From: Pseudofabraea citricarpa
Lineage: Eukaryota; Ascomycota; Leotiomycetes; Helotiales; Dermateaceae
Length of the DNA: 64,000 bases
Assembly: GCA_029641185.1 (NCBI GenBank)
Contig: JAPWGK010000031.1
Coordinates: 62,001 to 126,000 of the forward strand
Direction: 5' to 3'
How positions within the stretch are numbered: the stretch's first letter is position 1; the number at the start of each line of letters is the position of its first letter. Position numbers and translations under genes: made by a program. Shown here one piece after another: positions 12,256-22,505 of the stretch. The notes under the pieces were generated by a model, which ran no database searches, was not told the origin of the DNA, and saw nothing but the letters and a program-made list of their open reading frames with translations.

Positions 12256-13340
12256 AATAAGAAGCGGGACGAGATTCTGTTAAAAAAATATATATAATTG
12301 TGATCAGAAGAACCAACATCCAACATGAGCCAGTGAAGTGCACGTAAGCTATTATTTATTTATCCTGCGAGATGCGACCCACTCGGATCTAGATTGGTTG
12401 GTGAGCTTATTTCAACTGTAGGTGAGACGGAGGCAAGTTGGTCGCCGTCTACTCGCAGTCGCCGTGTCATTATTAAAGTGAGCTGATATGTAAGCAGAAG
12501 TCGGCTCTGCAAGCAAGGCCGAAGACGCGAAGTACTATTCCCGCACCACGCCGACATGTCTCCACGCCATCAGCACTCTTCCACACTTCCACTCTTCCAC
12601 TCTTCCCCGCCATTATGGACTTAAATCCGCATTCAGCCAGCTGCTGCCCGCCTTGTTATTGGATGTCCTGCGGCAGAGAATCTTATATTACTGGCAAGGG
12701 GGCAAGATGGCAAGATGGCCTAGCCAGCTTCGTGACCGACCTTTTGTTCCGACCCCGATGCATTCCACCTCGTCATACCCCTTCTCCTTCTTCCTTTTCT
12801 TCTCCATTCATGGCTTCAGATAAATAATCCTGTGTCGCCCGCCTTGGCCTCTACTTGCTTTCAAACCTCCAAGTGTAACCTGTTAAAACACCTCCAGCCG
12901 TCGGGCCTTCTTCATAAGCACCACCAGCACAGGATCTCTACGTCTTCACTTCTCACAATTGCTTGATTTTTTACACACCTTCTCCAACCCATCTTACCCC
13001 TCCACAGTATGTATACCTGTTCTTTAGTTCTTCCTTTTGTTTTTATCCAACAAAGAATTCCATCTGTTGGCTGTACCGTACATGATCCCGGGTGACAGAT
13101 ACAGCACCACTGGGGCGGGTGCTGCCGACCGTTAAGCTTTTGTGCTTGCATCTCAACCAGGTTGTACCTGAAGGCTGCAGATGGCTTTCTACGTTACCAT
13201 TTGGCTTTGTCCATGACTTCAGATCCAAAGACTTCGAATGCTTTTTTTTACGCGACACTTTATTTTAACATCCAGCCTGGCTCGTTTATTCGTCCAACTT
13301 ACTGTAGTCCGATGCTAACGATTCTTTTCAGACGAACACA
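12256..13340 (+). other. Intergenic region and 5' leader of the DUF3112 gene
   Basis: No coding exon is recognised. The last third is the probable 5' UTR of the downstream membrane-protein gene, including a leader intron (see 13007-13331). Confidence 0.5.
13007..13331 (+). other. Probable 5' UTR intron of the DUF3112 gene
   Basis: A strong donor (GTATGT, from 13007) pairs with acceptor TTTTCAG at 13331, preceded by a GCTAAC branch-like site at about 13314. The acceptor lies nine bases before the start codon at 13341, so the intron would be entirely in the leader. Confidence 0.55.
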
Positions 13341-14386
13341 ATGGGAGGAGGCCCCTACGCACCTCAGGCAGCAGGCCTGGGAGGTCGGCCAACCAAGTCT
13401 GTCGATGTCCCCATCACTTCTGTGTTTTTGGTTCTTTTTATTTGCGGAGCGGTCACCCATATGACCATCTTCCAACTTAATAAAAGACGTGGCCATAAAT
13501 TCATCTTGAACGGATTAATGTTTGGTTTTGTGAGTCCTCTCAGCAGATCTCTCATTGCGCTTCCGCTAATAGAACTCAGTGTATGGCTCGAATTGCAGCT
13601 TGTACCATGCGCCTTGTTTGGTCAACACATCTTCAAAGTATACCAATTGCAATCGCCGCCAATATCTTCGTCGCGGCTGGTGTTATTATACTCTTCATCG
13701 TCAATCTGGTCTTTGTCCAACGTATACTAAGGGCACAACATTCCCACTTTGCTTGGACGAAGGCGTTCGGAATTGCTTTCAAGTTGCTCTCCGTATCTGT
13801 CATTCTTGGACTGGTCGCCGTCATTACCTGCACTATTCAAAGCTTTTACACGCTCGACAGGAACATTCTCCGAATTGATCTTGATGTGCAGCACGTCATC
13901 AGTACATACTTTGCCTTCATAGCATTCCTTCCAATACCTCTCCTCGCTCTCCGATTAATCCTTCCTAAGAAAGGACCAACCGAAAAGTTTGGCGAGGGCC
14001 GCATGAAGACCAAGATTGCTCTGCTGTTATTCACCTCGACCATCCTGACACTCGGCGCTGCTTTCCGTTCCGGAATCGGTTATGTTCCACGGCCAGCACG
14101 CAATCCAGCCTGGTATCATTCCAAAGCTTGCTTCTACATCTTCAACTTCACTATTGAGTTCATCGTCATTCTCTTGTATGCAGTTTTCCGGGTCGACAAG
14201 CGATTCCATGTTCCAAATGGCTCTCGCGCTCCCGGTGATTACTCAAAGAGACCTGGTTCAGATGGAAAGATGAGTTTTGAGGGCAGGACTACTGACGAAG
14301 AGCACGCTACTGGTGCAAGAGACAACGGGGTGAGACAGGCCAGAAGCCCACTGAAAGAGGAGTCTATATCGGAAGCTACCGCATAA
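13341..14386 (+). CDS. DUF3112-family seven-helix membrane protein
   Basis: Exons 13341-13529 and 13580-14386 give 331 aa. The start MGGGPYAPQAAGLGGRP and VDVPITSVFLVLFICGA, then THMTIFQLNKRRGHKFI, match the fungal DUF3112 family from memory of its members. About seven hydrophobic helices are spread through residues 20-260 (for example IAIAANIFVAAGVIILFIVN and KLLSVSVILGLVAVITC), followed by a polar, Ser/Arg-rich cytosolic-type tail of about 70 residues. The function of the family is unknown; topology resembles seven-transmembrane receptors or rhodopsin-like integral proteins, but no G-protein motif is claimed. Confidence 0.85.
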
Positions 14387-15203
14387 GGAAAAGAGAGTAG
14401 AGCGCTGGGATCGAAGAGCATGGCACATTCTTCGTAGACAAAAAAACATTGGCATAAGAGCACGGCGTTCAGGTAGCAATACCCCTCAGCATTAGACTTG
14501 TTTATGTATTTCTAGCGTTTCGTCCTATTACCTACTTTAATGAATTCGGTCTAGTATAATATGATTGACACTTTAAACAACTTGGGAGAAGATACTTTCA
14601 AGTATCGAATCGAGAGCATATAAGTCTTTCTATTATTTTATCTGTTGGAATTTTCAAGTTATTATAAGTAATATGGTTATTGAAAGTAAAACCTAGCTAC
14701 TAGTTATTAATAGACATTTAATATTAAATGGTCTTATAGAGTAGGTGAATATCAATCACACTATAAACGAGTTATATTAAGGAGCGCTAAAAAGCTAGTC
14801 ACGGAATCACGGGAGCTTACATAGCTCGAGGAAGGATAAACCAAACTAGTTGACGGATTCCATCTAACATTGAATTAGTAGAAACCATTTGGTTGCTAAA
14901 AAAGTGTTCGGTTTTTTTTGGGGGGTTTTTTAAAAAAAAAACTAAAAACTAAAGGGACTTAAAGCTTTAAAAAGTATATTGTTTCTAGAAATGTTCTCTT
15001 TAAACAGCATCGACCGTTTTTGGTGTCATAGCTGGTACCGAAGCCCAAGGTCCCCAGCGTGTTGATGGGGTCATATCACGTGCCACATCCGTCCGTACTT
15101 GGCAACAAAACACATCAACTAGCCGAAAACCTCCACCATCTCTAAAACCACCCTCGGAGACACGCCTGCAGCAATTCATGATTAATACAGTCACCTCGAA
15201 AAG
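14387..15203. other. AT-rich island between DUF3112 and FAR1-type genes
   Basis: From about 14470 to 14990 the base composition drops to strongly AT-rich with many TA steps and stop codons in all frames, ending in a T-run/G-run/A-run at about 14909-14945. No gene is visible. It resembles a short repeat remnant degraded by RIP-type C-to-T mutation, but no parent element can be recognised. Confidence 0.5.
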
Positions 15204-15427
15204 ATGTCGCTCACCCCGCAGGACGGTGCCCGATCCTCCTACAACCAGGCCCAACCCTCACGACATGTCTTCCAGGTGCAACCACCGAATGCAAATCCCT
15301 CCCCTTCCCAGATTCGGGCGACTTCCTACTCAAGACCTCAGCAGCCGTCTGGATTGCGTCCGAATGGAGCCCAGCATCAGTCGCCCTACTCGACCCCTTA
15401 CAACAACTCCCCTGTCGTCGCGTCCGC

Positions 15428-15458
<31 letters not shown>

Positions 15459-16766
15459 AATGGAAACACCCGAGTCTCTGCAGAGCAGCAGATTGCTCAA
15501 GGCGCGTTGAGCCAAGCAGCATCAACGGTGAATACATCAACCCCTCAGCGCCGACCTCCCCCCCTAGGCACGACGATTCATATGCCAAACCAGCACAATG
15601 GTCTTATCGAAGCCGTGCAGAACCTCGCTCAACGCCAGACTACCAATGCCTCCGCTGCTGTTCAGAACCTCAATGCTCAGAGACAGTCCATGACGGGATC
15701 TCCTGCCCAGAGTCTGCAACAGGCCCAACGACCTTCTATGAATGCCTCGCCCGCCAACTCGACACAAACTCTGCAAGCCCACTTCCCCGAGTCCTCCCCC
15801 GGCAACACATCTCAAGACATGTCCATGATCGACCCGCAATTGGCAGACCACTCTCCCACCGGTGACAATGTTGCAAACGATGGCTCCTTGCCTGCTGTCG
15901 CGTCAGACGAGATGCTTTCACCCCCACCAGGAGGCAGTTACCCGACCTTTGATGCGCTCTTCGCTGCGGCTCAAAACCATGCTCTATCCCACGGTTATGC
16001 GTTTGTCATTGGTAGGTCTAAGCGGGATAATAGAGGATTGAAGAAAGTGTTCTTGATTTGTGATAGAGGCGGTATCAACAAGGAGAAGGTTCCTGGAGAG
16101 CAGCGTCAAAGAAAGACGAAGTCACGGAAGTGCGGTTGTGAGTTCGGTGTGTTTGGTCTGGAGGGCAAGACAGCTTGGGTGCTCAGAGGACGGATTGATG
16201 GCGAGCATTTAACTCACAATCATCCACCCAGTGAGAGTCCTACCGAGCATCCCGGAGCCAGAAAGTTAGATCCCAAGGCAATCGCTGCTGTCAAAGCCCT
16301 TGAAGAAAACGGTATGTTCATTGTTTCATCTTTGATACGTATTGGCCTGGTCTAATTAGAAATAGGTGTATCTGTCAAGGAGACTTTGGAGATTCTTCAT
16401 GCCGAGAACCCTAACGTCAAGTTCCTCCCCAGAGATATCTACAACGCACGTGCAGCCATTAAGCGCGATCCGTCTCGTGTTGAAGCATCCGCCACAGAGG
16501 CTCTACCAACGTTCTACAAGAAGCCCCCCATGACTTTCGAAGAGAAGCTCCGTGCCGAGCTGCGAACTGAGGTTGCCAACGCTCAAGCCGAGGTGGAGAA
16601 GGTCAAGGAGCAATGGAAGGCCGAAGTTGAAGATCTGAAGCGCAAGTTACAAGAGAAAGACAAGATGATCCAGAAATTCGAAATGTTTATCGACATCTGT
16701 AACGAGCGCGTCATGGTTCAGCGCGAACGCTTGGCCGACGGTACTGAAGGAAGCGGCAGTGGATGA
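15204..16766 (+). CDS. FAR1-type (WRKY-GCM1 zinc finger) DNA-binding protein
   Basis: Exons 15204-16311 and 16366-16766 give 502 aa. Residues 1-245 are low-complexity (Gln, Ser, Pro, Asn), with a run of ten Gln near residue 80 encoded by CAG/CAA. Residues ~248-345 form a FAR1-like DNA-binding domain: FDALFAAAQNHALSHGYAFV, FLICDRGG, SRKCGCEF, then WVLRGRIDGEHLTHNHPP, supplying the Cys and His-x-His ligands of a WRKY/GCM1-type zinc site. The last 70 residues are a charged coiled coil (EEKLRAELRTEV... LKRKLQEKDKMIQKF), suitable for dimerisation. FAR1 domains descend from MULE transposases, but no transposase core is present here, so this is probably a domesticated transcription factor. Target genes are unknown. 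Confidence 0.85.
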
Positions 16767-17041
16767 TGATGTGTCTTAGTAAGAGCAGACGGTACCAAAG
16801 CCGCATGCCTTGAAAGTTATGATACCGAGCGGACTTTTATGACAGTTTCTTACGGAGTAGTGGCTTTTTTGCAGCAATTCGAAGGGTTTGGGACGGTTGC
16901 ATTTTTGAACGGGGAGCGGGCGTTTTTGGGGCAGATTGTTACGATGGGCTTTGATCATTCTTCAAAGTTGTTTTCAGTCTTTTATGACGACACGTACAGG
17001 TACTACTTTTGCTAGATTCCAGATGTGCTCTTGATTCTAGC

Positions 17042-19421
17042 TCAATTCAATTCTTCAACCACTTGACTCTCTGGCAAAGGCTGCTTGTTCTTCCCCTTGC
17101 GGTAAACCCTCTCATCTCTGGGATCAAATCCTCCCTTGCCCCAGGTCGCCCACTCAGGCGTCTCGGGCCCCATGTAATCCTCGGGCTTGAAGGGCTTTCC
17201 GCTCTCCAAGCAGCGGAAGAATGCCTCGTAGTCGATTCGCGTGTGCCACTTGCCCGCAACCCTGAAGCGGTCGCTGGCAAGGAGGATACAACAGCTGTGG
17301 GCGTGCTCTGCAGCAATTCCATAGCCCAGCCCCCTCTTCTCCAAGGCCTTGTTCAAGGCCTCAACGAAAGCACAGACCTCTTCATAGAAGGGCACATTCT
17401 GCATCGTGAGTCCTGCGCCAGCTGACGAGGATGTTCCGCAGTACGTGACACCTTTGACCTCTACGAAGCACGGCAGTCCTTTCTCGACGAGATCGGCATA
17501 GCCTTCGGCTTCGTCCTCGATGTTGAAGCCCTTGACGAGAGTCAGTCGGAAGACGGTCCGCTGCTCGAATCTTCTCTCTCGCAGGATATCCAGGCATCGT
17601 TGGAAACGCTCCCAGAAATCTCGGTGCAAGGGCCGGTCGATCTTGCGGAGGGATTCGCGGTTCGAGGCGTCAATGCTGACGTACAGTTGGGTGACGGGGT
17701 TGAGAGTCGCCAGCTGATCTGGATGCTGTGCGTTGCAGACCAGGAAGGAGGAGATGTGCTCCTTGTGTAGCATGGCTGTGAATTCGTTGATGTGGGGATA
17801 GAAGATTGGCTCTCCTACCAGAGACAGGGCACAATGCCGAATTCTCATGGCCTCAGCGAATCTCTCCGCACGTACTCCTGGTACTCCTCGCATCATCTTG
17901 ATCTTCTGGTAATGACCGGCCTTTACACCATTGAAAATCATATCCGGGGGATCGACAACCCAACGCCAAGTGGTTCCAACAGGATTCGTTCCATGTCTCC
18001 AACAGAAAACACATTTGTTGGAGCAGGATAGCGAAGGTGTCGTTTCCATACATTGATGAGATGCAATGCCGTAAAAGGAGTATTTATAACAGGAGCCTCT
18101 TCCTCGGAGAGCGGATTTGGTCCACCTGCAAATCTTTACTCCTGAGTGAGAGCCTACGATTGAATAGCCCTGTTTTGTGAGTGCTGTGTAAGTAGGCGAG
18201 TTTTTCGGAACCATCTCCTTGATAACTATGGGCGGTGTAGGTCGTGCTTTCTTGCTGTATGTTGTGAAGTCTATTTCGAACGATTCTGTGGTCTCGCCAC
18301 TGTCCGGAGTAGTTTCAGTCTTCGCCAGACTCTGGCCAATATCTTCCAAGTCGTTTACGCCATCCTTCTTCTTGGATTTTGGTTTCCTTTGTGCGACATT
18401 CTCGTCGTCGAACACTACCTCTCCGTCGTCTTCTTCGTCATCTTCAACATCACTTTCAACAGCATCTCCGCTGCCAACAACACCTTCTCCTAAGCTTCCA
18501 GTCTCAGCAATTTGCTCCAAAACATCCTCGACTCCCTCCTTCCATTCGCTTAGACGATCAGCAGCATCTTTTTTGGAGTCTCCCATCCCAAGAGGGAATG
18601 CTCTCTTGCGACCAGTCAATTTTGCCATCCATCTGTCCGCATCTCTTGCCTGTGAGCAGAACCCCTCTTCCTCTGTCGGCCATCCTTCTCTATCTCCAAA
18701 CCCAAATACTGAGTATCCAAGCAGAGGCGACAGCGGTGCCGTATCGATTCTGAAGTCATTGTGTGTTTCTTGAAGATGTTCAATAAAAAGGTCCAGGACT
18801 GTGTCGATATTATAAGTCGGCAAGAGAAGAAGATAAAAGTAGCGGACGCTAGTTTCGGATTTAGGTGGGTTTATAAAATATTCGTCATAGTCGATGTAGG
18901 ACAGGTCGAGCAACTGTGGTTCAAGAAATCTCTCCTTGGACTGTCTCAATCCTTCCGTGAAGACTTTTGCCGTTTTCTCGGTGGTTCCGGTGAGGGATGA
19001 GAAGAACACTAGCACTTGGATCTTTTCCACTTCCTTCTTAACCTGCTGCTCTTCGGAAGACTTCCGTTTCTTCAGGCCACCCACTATCCTTCTGGGTGCT
19101 TTTGTCCCATTCGTCTTGGGCTCCACAACCTTGAGTTCTTCCACCACTGGCAAAGGTACTTTCTCCTTCAAGGAGCGTATCTCCGGGCTGGCTGGCGGAG
19201 GTGTAAAGGAGAGTTTTTCTCTCGGTAATCGAATATGGAGGATTGTTCGAAAAATCAGAAGGATGACAAATGTGGACAAAATAATTGGAATGCGATATGT
19301 GTGCCACAATGCGACAACCTCTGCTGCGGTATTAGCTTTTGTAGTGCCGCTTGGAAGGAGCTGCCTTACCAGATAGTTCTAGAGGCCATGGCGACCTCGA
19401 AACCCAAGTATCCAGACCCAT
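17042..19421 (-). CDS. TYW1: 4-demethylwyosine synthase, tRNA-Phe wybutosine synthesis
   Basis: The large exon 17042-19320 plus a short first exon 19370-19421 give about 776 aa. The protein converts N1-methylguanosine-37 of tRNA-Phe to the tricyclic imG-14 using pyruvate and SAM. In order: a hydrophobic helix near residues 25-50 (IPIILSTFVILLIFRTIL), suggesting ER anchoring as in yeast Tyw1; a flavodoxin domain (VLVFFSSLTGTTEKTAKVF); a radical-SAM core with CSNKCVFCWRHG (CxxxCxxC, about residue 450); and the wyosine C-terminal region (YCGTSSSAGAGLTMQNVPF). The long frame begins upstream with TTG at 19309 but has no ATG; ATG 19421 joined through a 46-49 nt intron (donor GTAAGG) restores a phase-matched start, which is why it was chosen. 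Confidence 0.93.
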
Positions 19422-19574
19422 TCTTGACAGTATGGGGGTGCGGCAATTCGAATACTGCGGCTCAAGAAGGAGAATTTGGAGGGGACAATCGAAATGCAGG
19501 ACGTGGGGCAAAGAGCAGGGTTTCGGGAGCGCTAGAGTGTGGGCGCTGAGGGCTAGCCGCTTTGGGGTTTCGAA

Positions 19575-20003
19575 TTAATACTTCCTTTTCCGTGATTCCT
19601 TATATCCTTCACTCTTCTTTCGTTCTTTTAGTATCGTGGAAATAGCGTCCCTCGTTCCACGGTTGGTGACCTCTCTGTAATCCAAACCATCCTCTGACAG
19701 GACCACTCGTGTCCCCAGCATCTTGAAGAGCCTGGGACGGTCCAATTCTAGTAACCACTCTCCTCCCCAACGCCATGCAAACGCAAGGTCCTCGGCATCC
19801 TTTTTTCGCATTCCGCGAGCTGTGGCAACCTTGATAATCCAGGCCCTTGCTTGTTCCGAGTTCATTTCTCGCAGGTCGAATTGTGCGTCATCTCCAGTGG
19901 TCATAGACCAGTCCAGAGATGGCTTACCCATCTCCGAGTGTGAGTAGGGTGGCAGTTTCTGGTCGTTTGTCGCGTAAACGTTTTTGGAATTTGAGCAACC
20001 CAT
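19575..20003 (-). CDS. Small unknown protein with N-terminal myristoylation/palmitoylation motif
   Basis: A single-exon frame of 142 codons from ATG 20003. The N-terminus MGCSNSKN fits the N-myristoylation consensus (Gly2, Ser6) with an adjacent Cys3 for palmitoylation, as in membrane-tethered signalling proteins. Residues ~45-100 (NSEQARAWIIKVATARGM, DAEDLAFAWRWGGEWLLEL, FKMLGTRVVL) look helical, and the C-terminus is highly basic (ERKKSEGYKESRKRKY). I do not recognise the family. It lies head-to-tail upstream of TYW1 with about 150 bp between its stop and the TYW1 start. Inference: a small membrane-associated peripheral protein, perhaps an adaptor. Confidence 0.7.
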   Translation of the reverse strand: MGCSNSKNVYATNDQKLPPYSHSEMGKPSLDWSMTTGDDAQFDLREMNSEQARAWIIKVATARGMRKKDAEDLAFAWRWGGEWLLELDRPRLFKMLGTRVVLSEDGLDYREVTNRGTRDAISTILKERKKSEGYKESRKRKY

Positions 20004-20821
20004 TGTCCGTTGTTTTTTGTAGGATTTGTGTTCGGGTACATTGAATGTTCGTTTCTAGAAATATAAATATGGAGGCATGGATCAACTAGTGACTAGAGGT
20101 ACTACCTGTCGGGCTCGGCAAATAGTCTAGATTCCCCCCCTTGTTTAGTGTATAGAGCCAGTTGAGACCATGTCGGTGGAAGAAGAAAAAAGGTACCATA
20201 AATTTTTAGTTCTAACCCGTTACTCAGGCTCTATGGAAGACTCAAAAATCCGCAAGTTCGGGCTATGGGTTAGTCAAGTGCCGAATGTGGGACCATGTGC
20301 AATGGAAGTCTATTAAACGAAGCACGATACATGATTGCTGGACCTCTTTCAACCTTATGTCAAAACATAACCTTGAAACTCCAGTGCTTGCTAGATCATC
20401 AGCTCAGTTCCGGTACCAAGACCGGCTGTCCGGGTCGTAAGCACTAAACTCGTTCGCTATCTACCTCCCGCAATACGGTAGACACCACTGTTTTGCCTTG
20501 TCTAAGTAGTGAAACGATGGCAGCGAGGATAGGCAGCGTCCGGAGTGTCCCGGTTCAATAGTGCAGGACAGCTTGCGGATTTTCAGCCTTACGACTTACC
20601 TCAGACACTCAGGGCCGACCATCACAGTTCAAGACCATGGTTGGCAAAATGGCTCTTGGGTGGCGCTTACGTGAGGTGGGCATCTATTTACACTTTTTAC
20701 ATAGGTTGGCAGTGGGGCTTCACCAGCCATTTCGGCGTTATAAGATGGTCAGGTAGTCCTAGTTTCGTTTCCATCGGTGTCACGTATGTGTCTGTTCACT
20801 TTCAGTCCGAAATTAAACATT
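20004..20821. other. Intergenic region between divergent small genes
   Basis: No coding structure is supported. A plus-strand open frame starting at 20545 runs through the next gene in another frame and is treated as its shadow. Confidence 0.5.
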
Positions 20822-21376
20822 ATGGGTTATCAAGAATTTGCCCTTTTTCCATTGCTCCCTGCAGAGATCCGTCTCCAGATCTGGGAGGTAGTTGCCGCAG
20901 TACCATATACACTTTCGTTGAGCTGCAAAACCCCCAAGACAACTTCGGAGACTCCTCAATGGTTCTCCCCGTCTCCCGTTCCAGCTCTCCTGTCGGTCAA
21001 CTCCGAGTCAAGACATGTAGCACTATCAATCTACACTCTCCTGGTCTTTCCCCGTGGATTGGTCAAGCCACCTTCTCGACCACTCTACATCAACTTCTCT
21101 TGCGACGCGATATCGCTCGCTAGAGGTGTGCATTCCAGATACGCGAGGACCTTGCTCGAGGATAATGCCCAGATCAGAGACAAGCTGAAGAGGATAGCAC
21201 TGGAGGAAACGACGTGGGGACTGCTTAACACGCTGGGTGCACTTCCGGGTCCAGTTATGGATTCCGGGTGGGATTGTTGGGGATGCAGCATGGATACGTT
21301 TTCAGTGACGGCTAGGGAATTCTTAGAGAGCTTGGAGGAGGTGCGGTTTCATGGTGAAGACGTAGTGGGCATGTGA
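20822..21376 (+). CDS. 2EXR-domain protein (F-box-like fungal family)
   Basis: A single-exon frame of 184 residues from ATG 20822 (MGYQEFALFPLLPAEIRLQI). The opening FPLLPAEIRLQIWE followed by LLSVNSESRHVAL and LYINFSCDAISL is the hallmark of the 2EXR family, very common in Pezizomycotina and of unknown function though F-box-like at the N-terminus. The same frame extends upstream to another ATG at 20786, possibly through the leader; 20822 is preferred because it places the domain at the N-terminus, as is usual. It is at the short end for the family, so the C-terminus may be trimmed. Confidence 0.75.
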   Translation: MGYQEFALFPLLPAEIRLQIWEVVAAVPYTLSLSCKTPKTTSETPQWFSPSPVPALLSVNSESRHVALSIYTLLVFPRGLVKPPSRPLYINFSCDAISLARGVHSRYARTLLEDNAQIRDKLKRIALEETTWGLLNTLGALPGPVMDSGWDCWGCSMDTFSVTAREFLESLEEVRFHGEDVVGM

Positions 21377-22505
21377 AGTGTTAGTTGCGGCAAGAACTTG
21401 TACATGTGTGCGGTGGGGATGCACTTGTCGTCTATTATACAAATCTCACCAAAGAACGAACAAAATCAAATATTTTAAACCGCTACAATCTTCCACCCAA
21501 TACCCAAATACATCCACACCACTGAAAATCCAACCATTAGTCAGAACAGTACCCCAAAAATCCATCCGCAGCTCCACACATACAGTATATGAGCATCCAA
21601 TCACCGACGAAAATAAAACCAAACCAAGGCCAGGGGGTGAGACAGAAAAAAAGAAAATCGATTTCTACGTAAGCGAGCTAGCCACCAGAATTAATCAACT
21701 TAAGCGAGCCATCTCCTCGTACGAATCTACTTCGCTCCATACATCTCTCTACGCAATCCCCTCCAGTGAGATATAACAAATACGCGTGTATTATCAAGCA
21801 GCCGTGGAGTTCGGGTATGTGGGGGGATAAAAGAGAAGAAAATAGGCCTGGATTGTGCTATGAAAAACAGTCGCTTCAGCCGTTGAGCATGTTCAATCGG
21901 CTGTATGGCTGCGAGTGATCCAACGTCAAGGGGGAAAACCCACGGTGACTAAATTACTTGACCATTTTGGAAGTATCAATCAGAAAGCCATTTGGTCTTT
22001 GAAAAGGAATCGAAAGATGAAGGGAATGATGATAAAGAACGGCGCCCAAACGCCTCTCAGTAATCAGCAAAGGCCTCTCAGCAATTAGATTATTCTGCAC
22101 GGCCAAATGGCATTCGATTCTACAACACCAGTCAAGATTAGGGAATGCGTTCCGAGATAAGCATTTTTCATCGCGTCGCAAGTCATAAACATCAGCACGG
22201 GGGAAGTGAGATAAGGTAAAGTCCATCCATTGTGTAATATGTACAAAGAAGCTACAAGAAAGCCACAAAAAGTGAAGTCAGGTGAATCGAAGAAGAAAAG
22301 TGAGGAGCAAGTGAGCTATCGAAGCCCATGCCCGCTTCAAAGAAAGAACAGGCACACCGATGTCAGGGTGATGCCGAGGGGAAGAAATCCTACAGTAAAT
22401 ATCAAACGTTCAGGTCATTTTTTCGTTAAAAGTCTCGGACACCTTCGACATTCTCATCTCAGAGCCATCAAGATCAGCATTGGGTTATCCGTGTAGACTA
22501 CCAAT
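21377..22505. other. Gene-free 1.1 kb
   Basis: Convergent 3' flanks of the 2EXR gene and the LPMO gene. Only short open frames without recognisable features occur. Confidence 0.5.

Noticed and set aside
20545..21123. 192-codon plus-strand open frame over the 2EXR gene
   Set aside because: Overlaps the recognisable 2EXR protein in another frame and has no domain signature.
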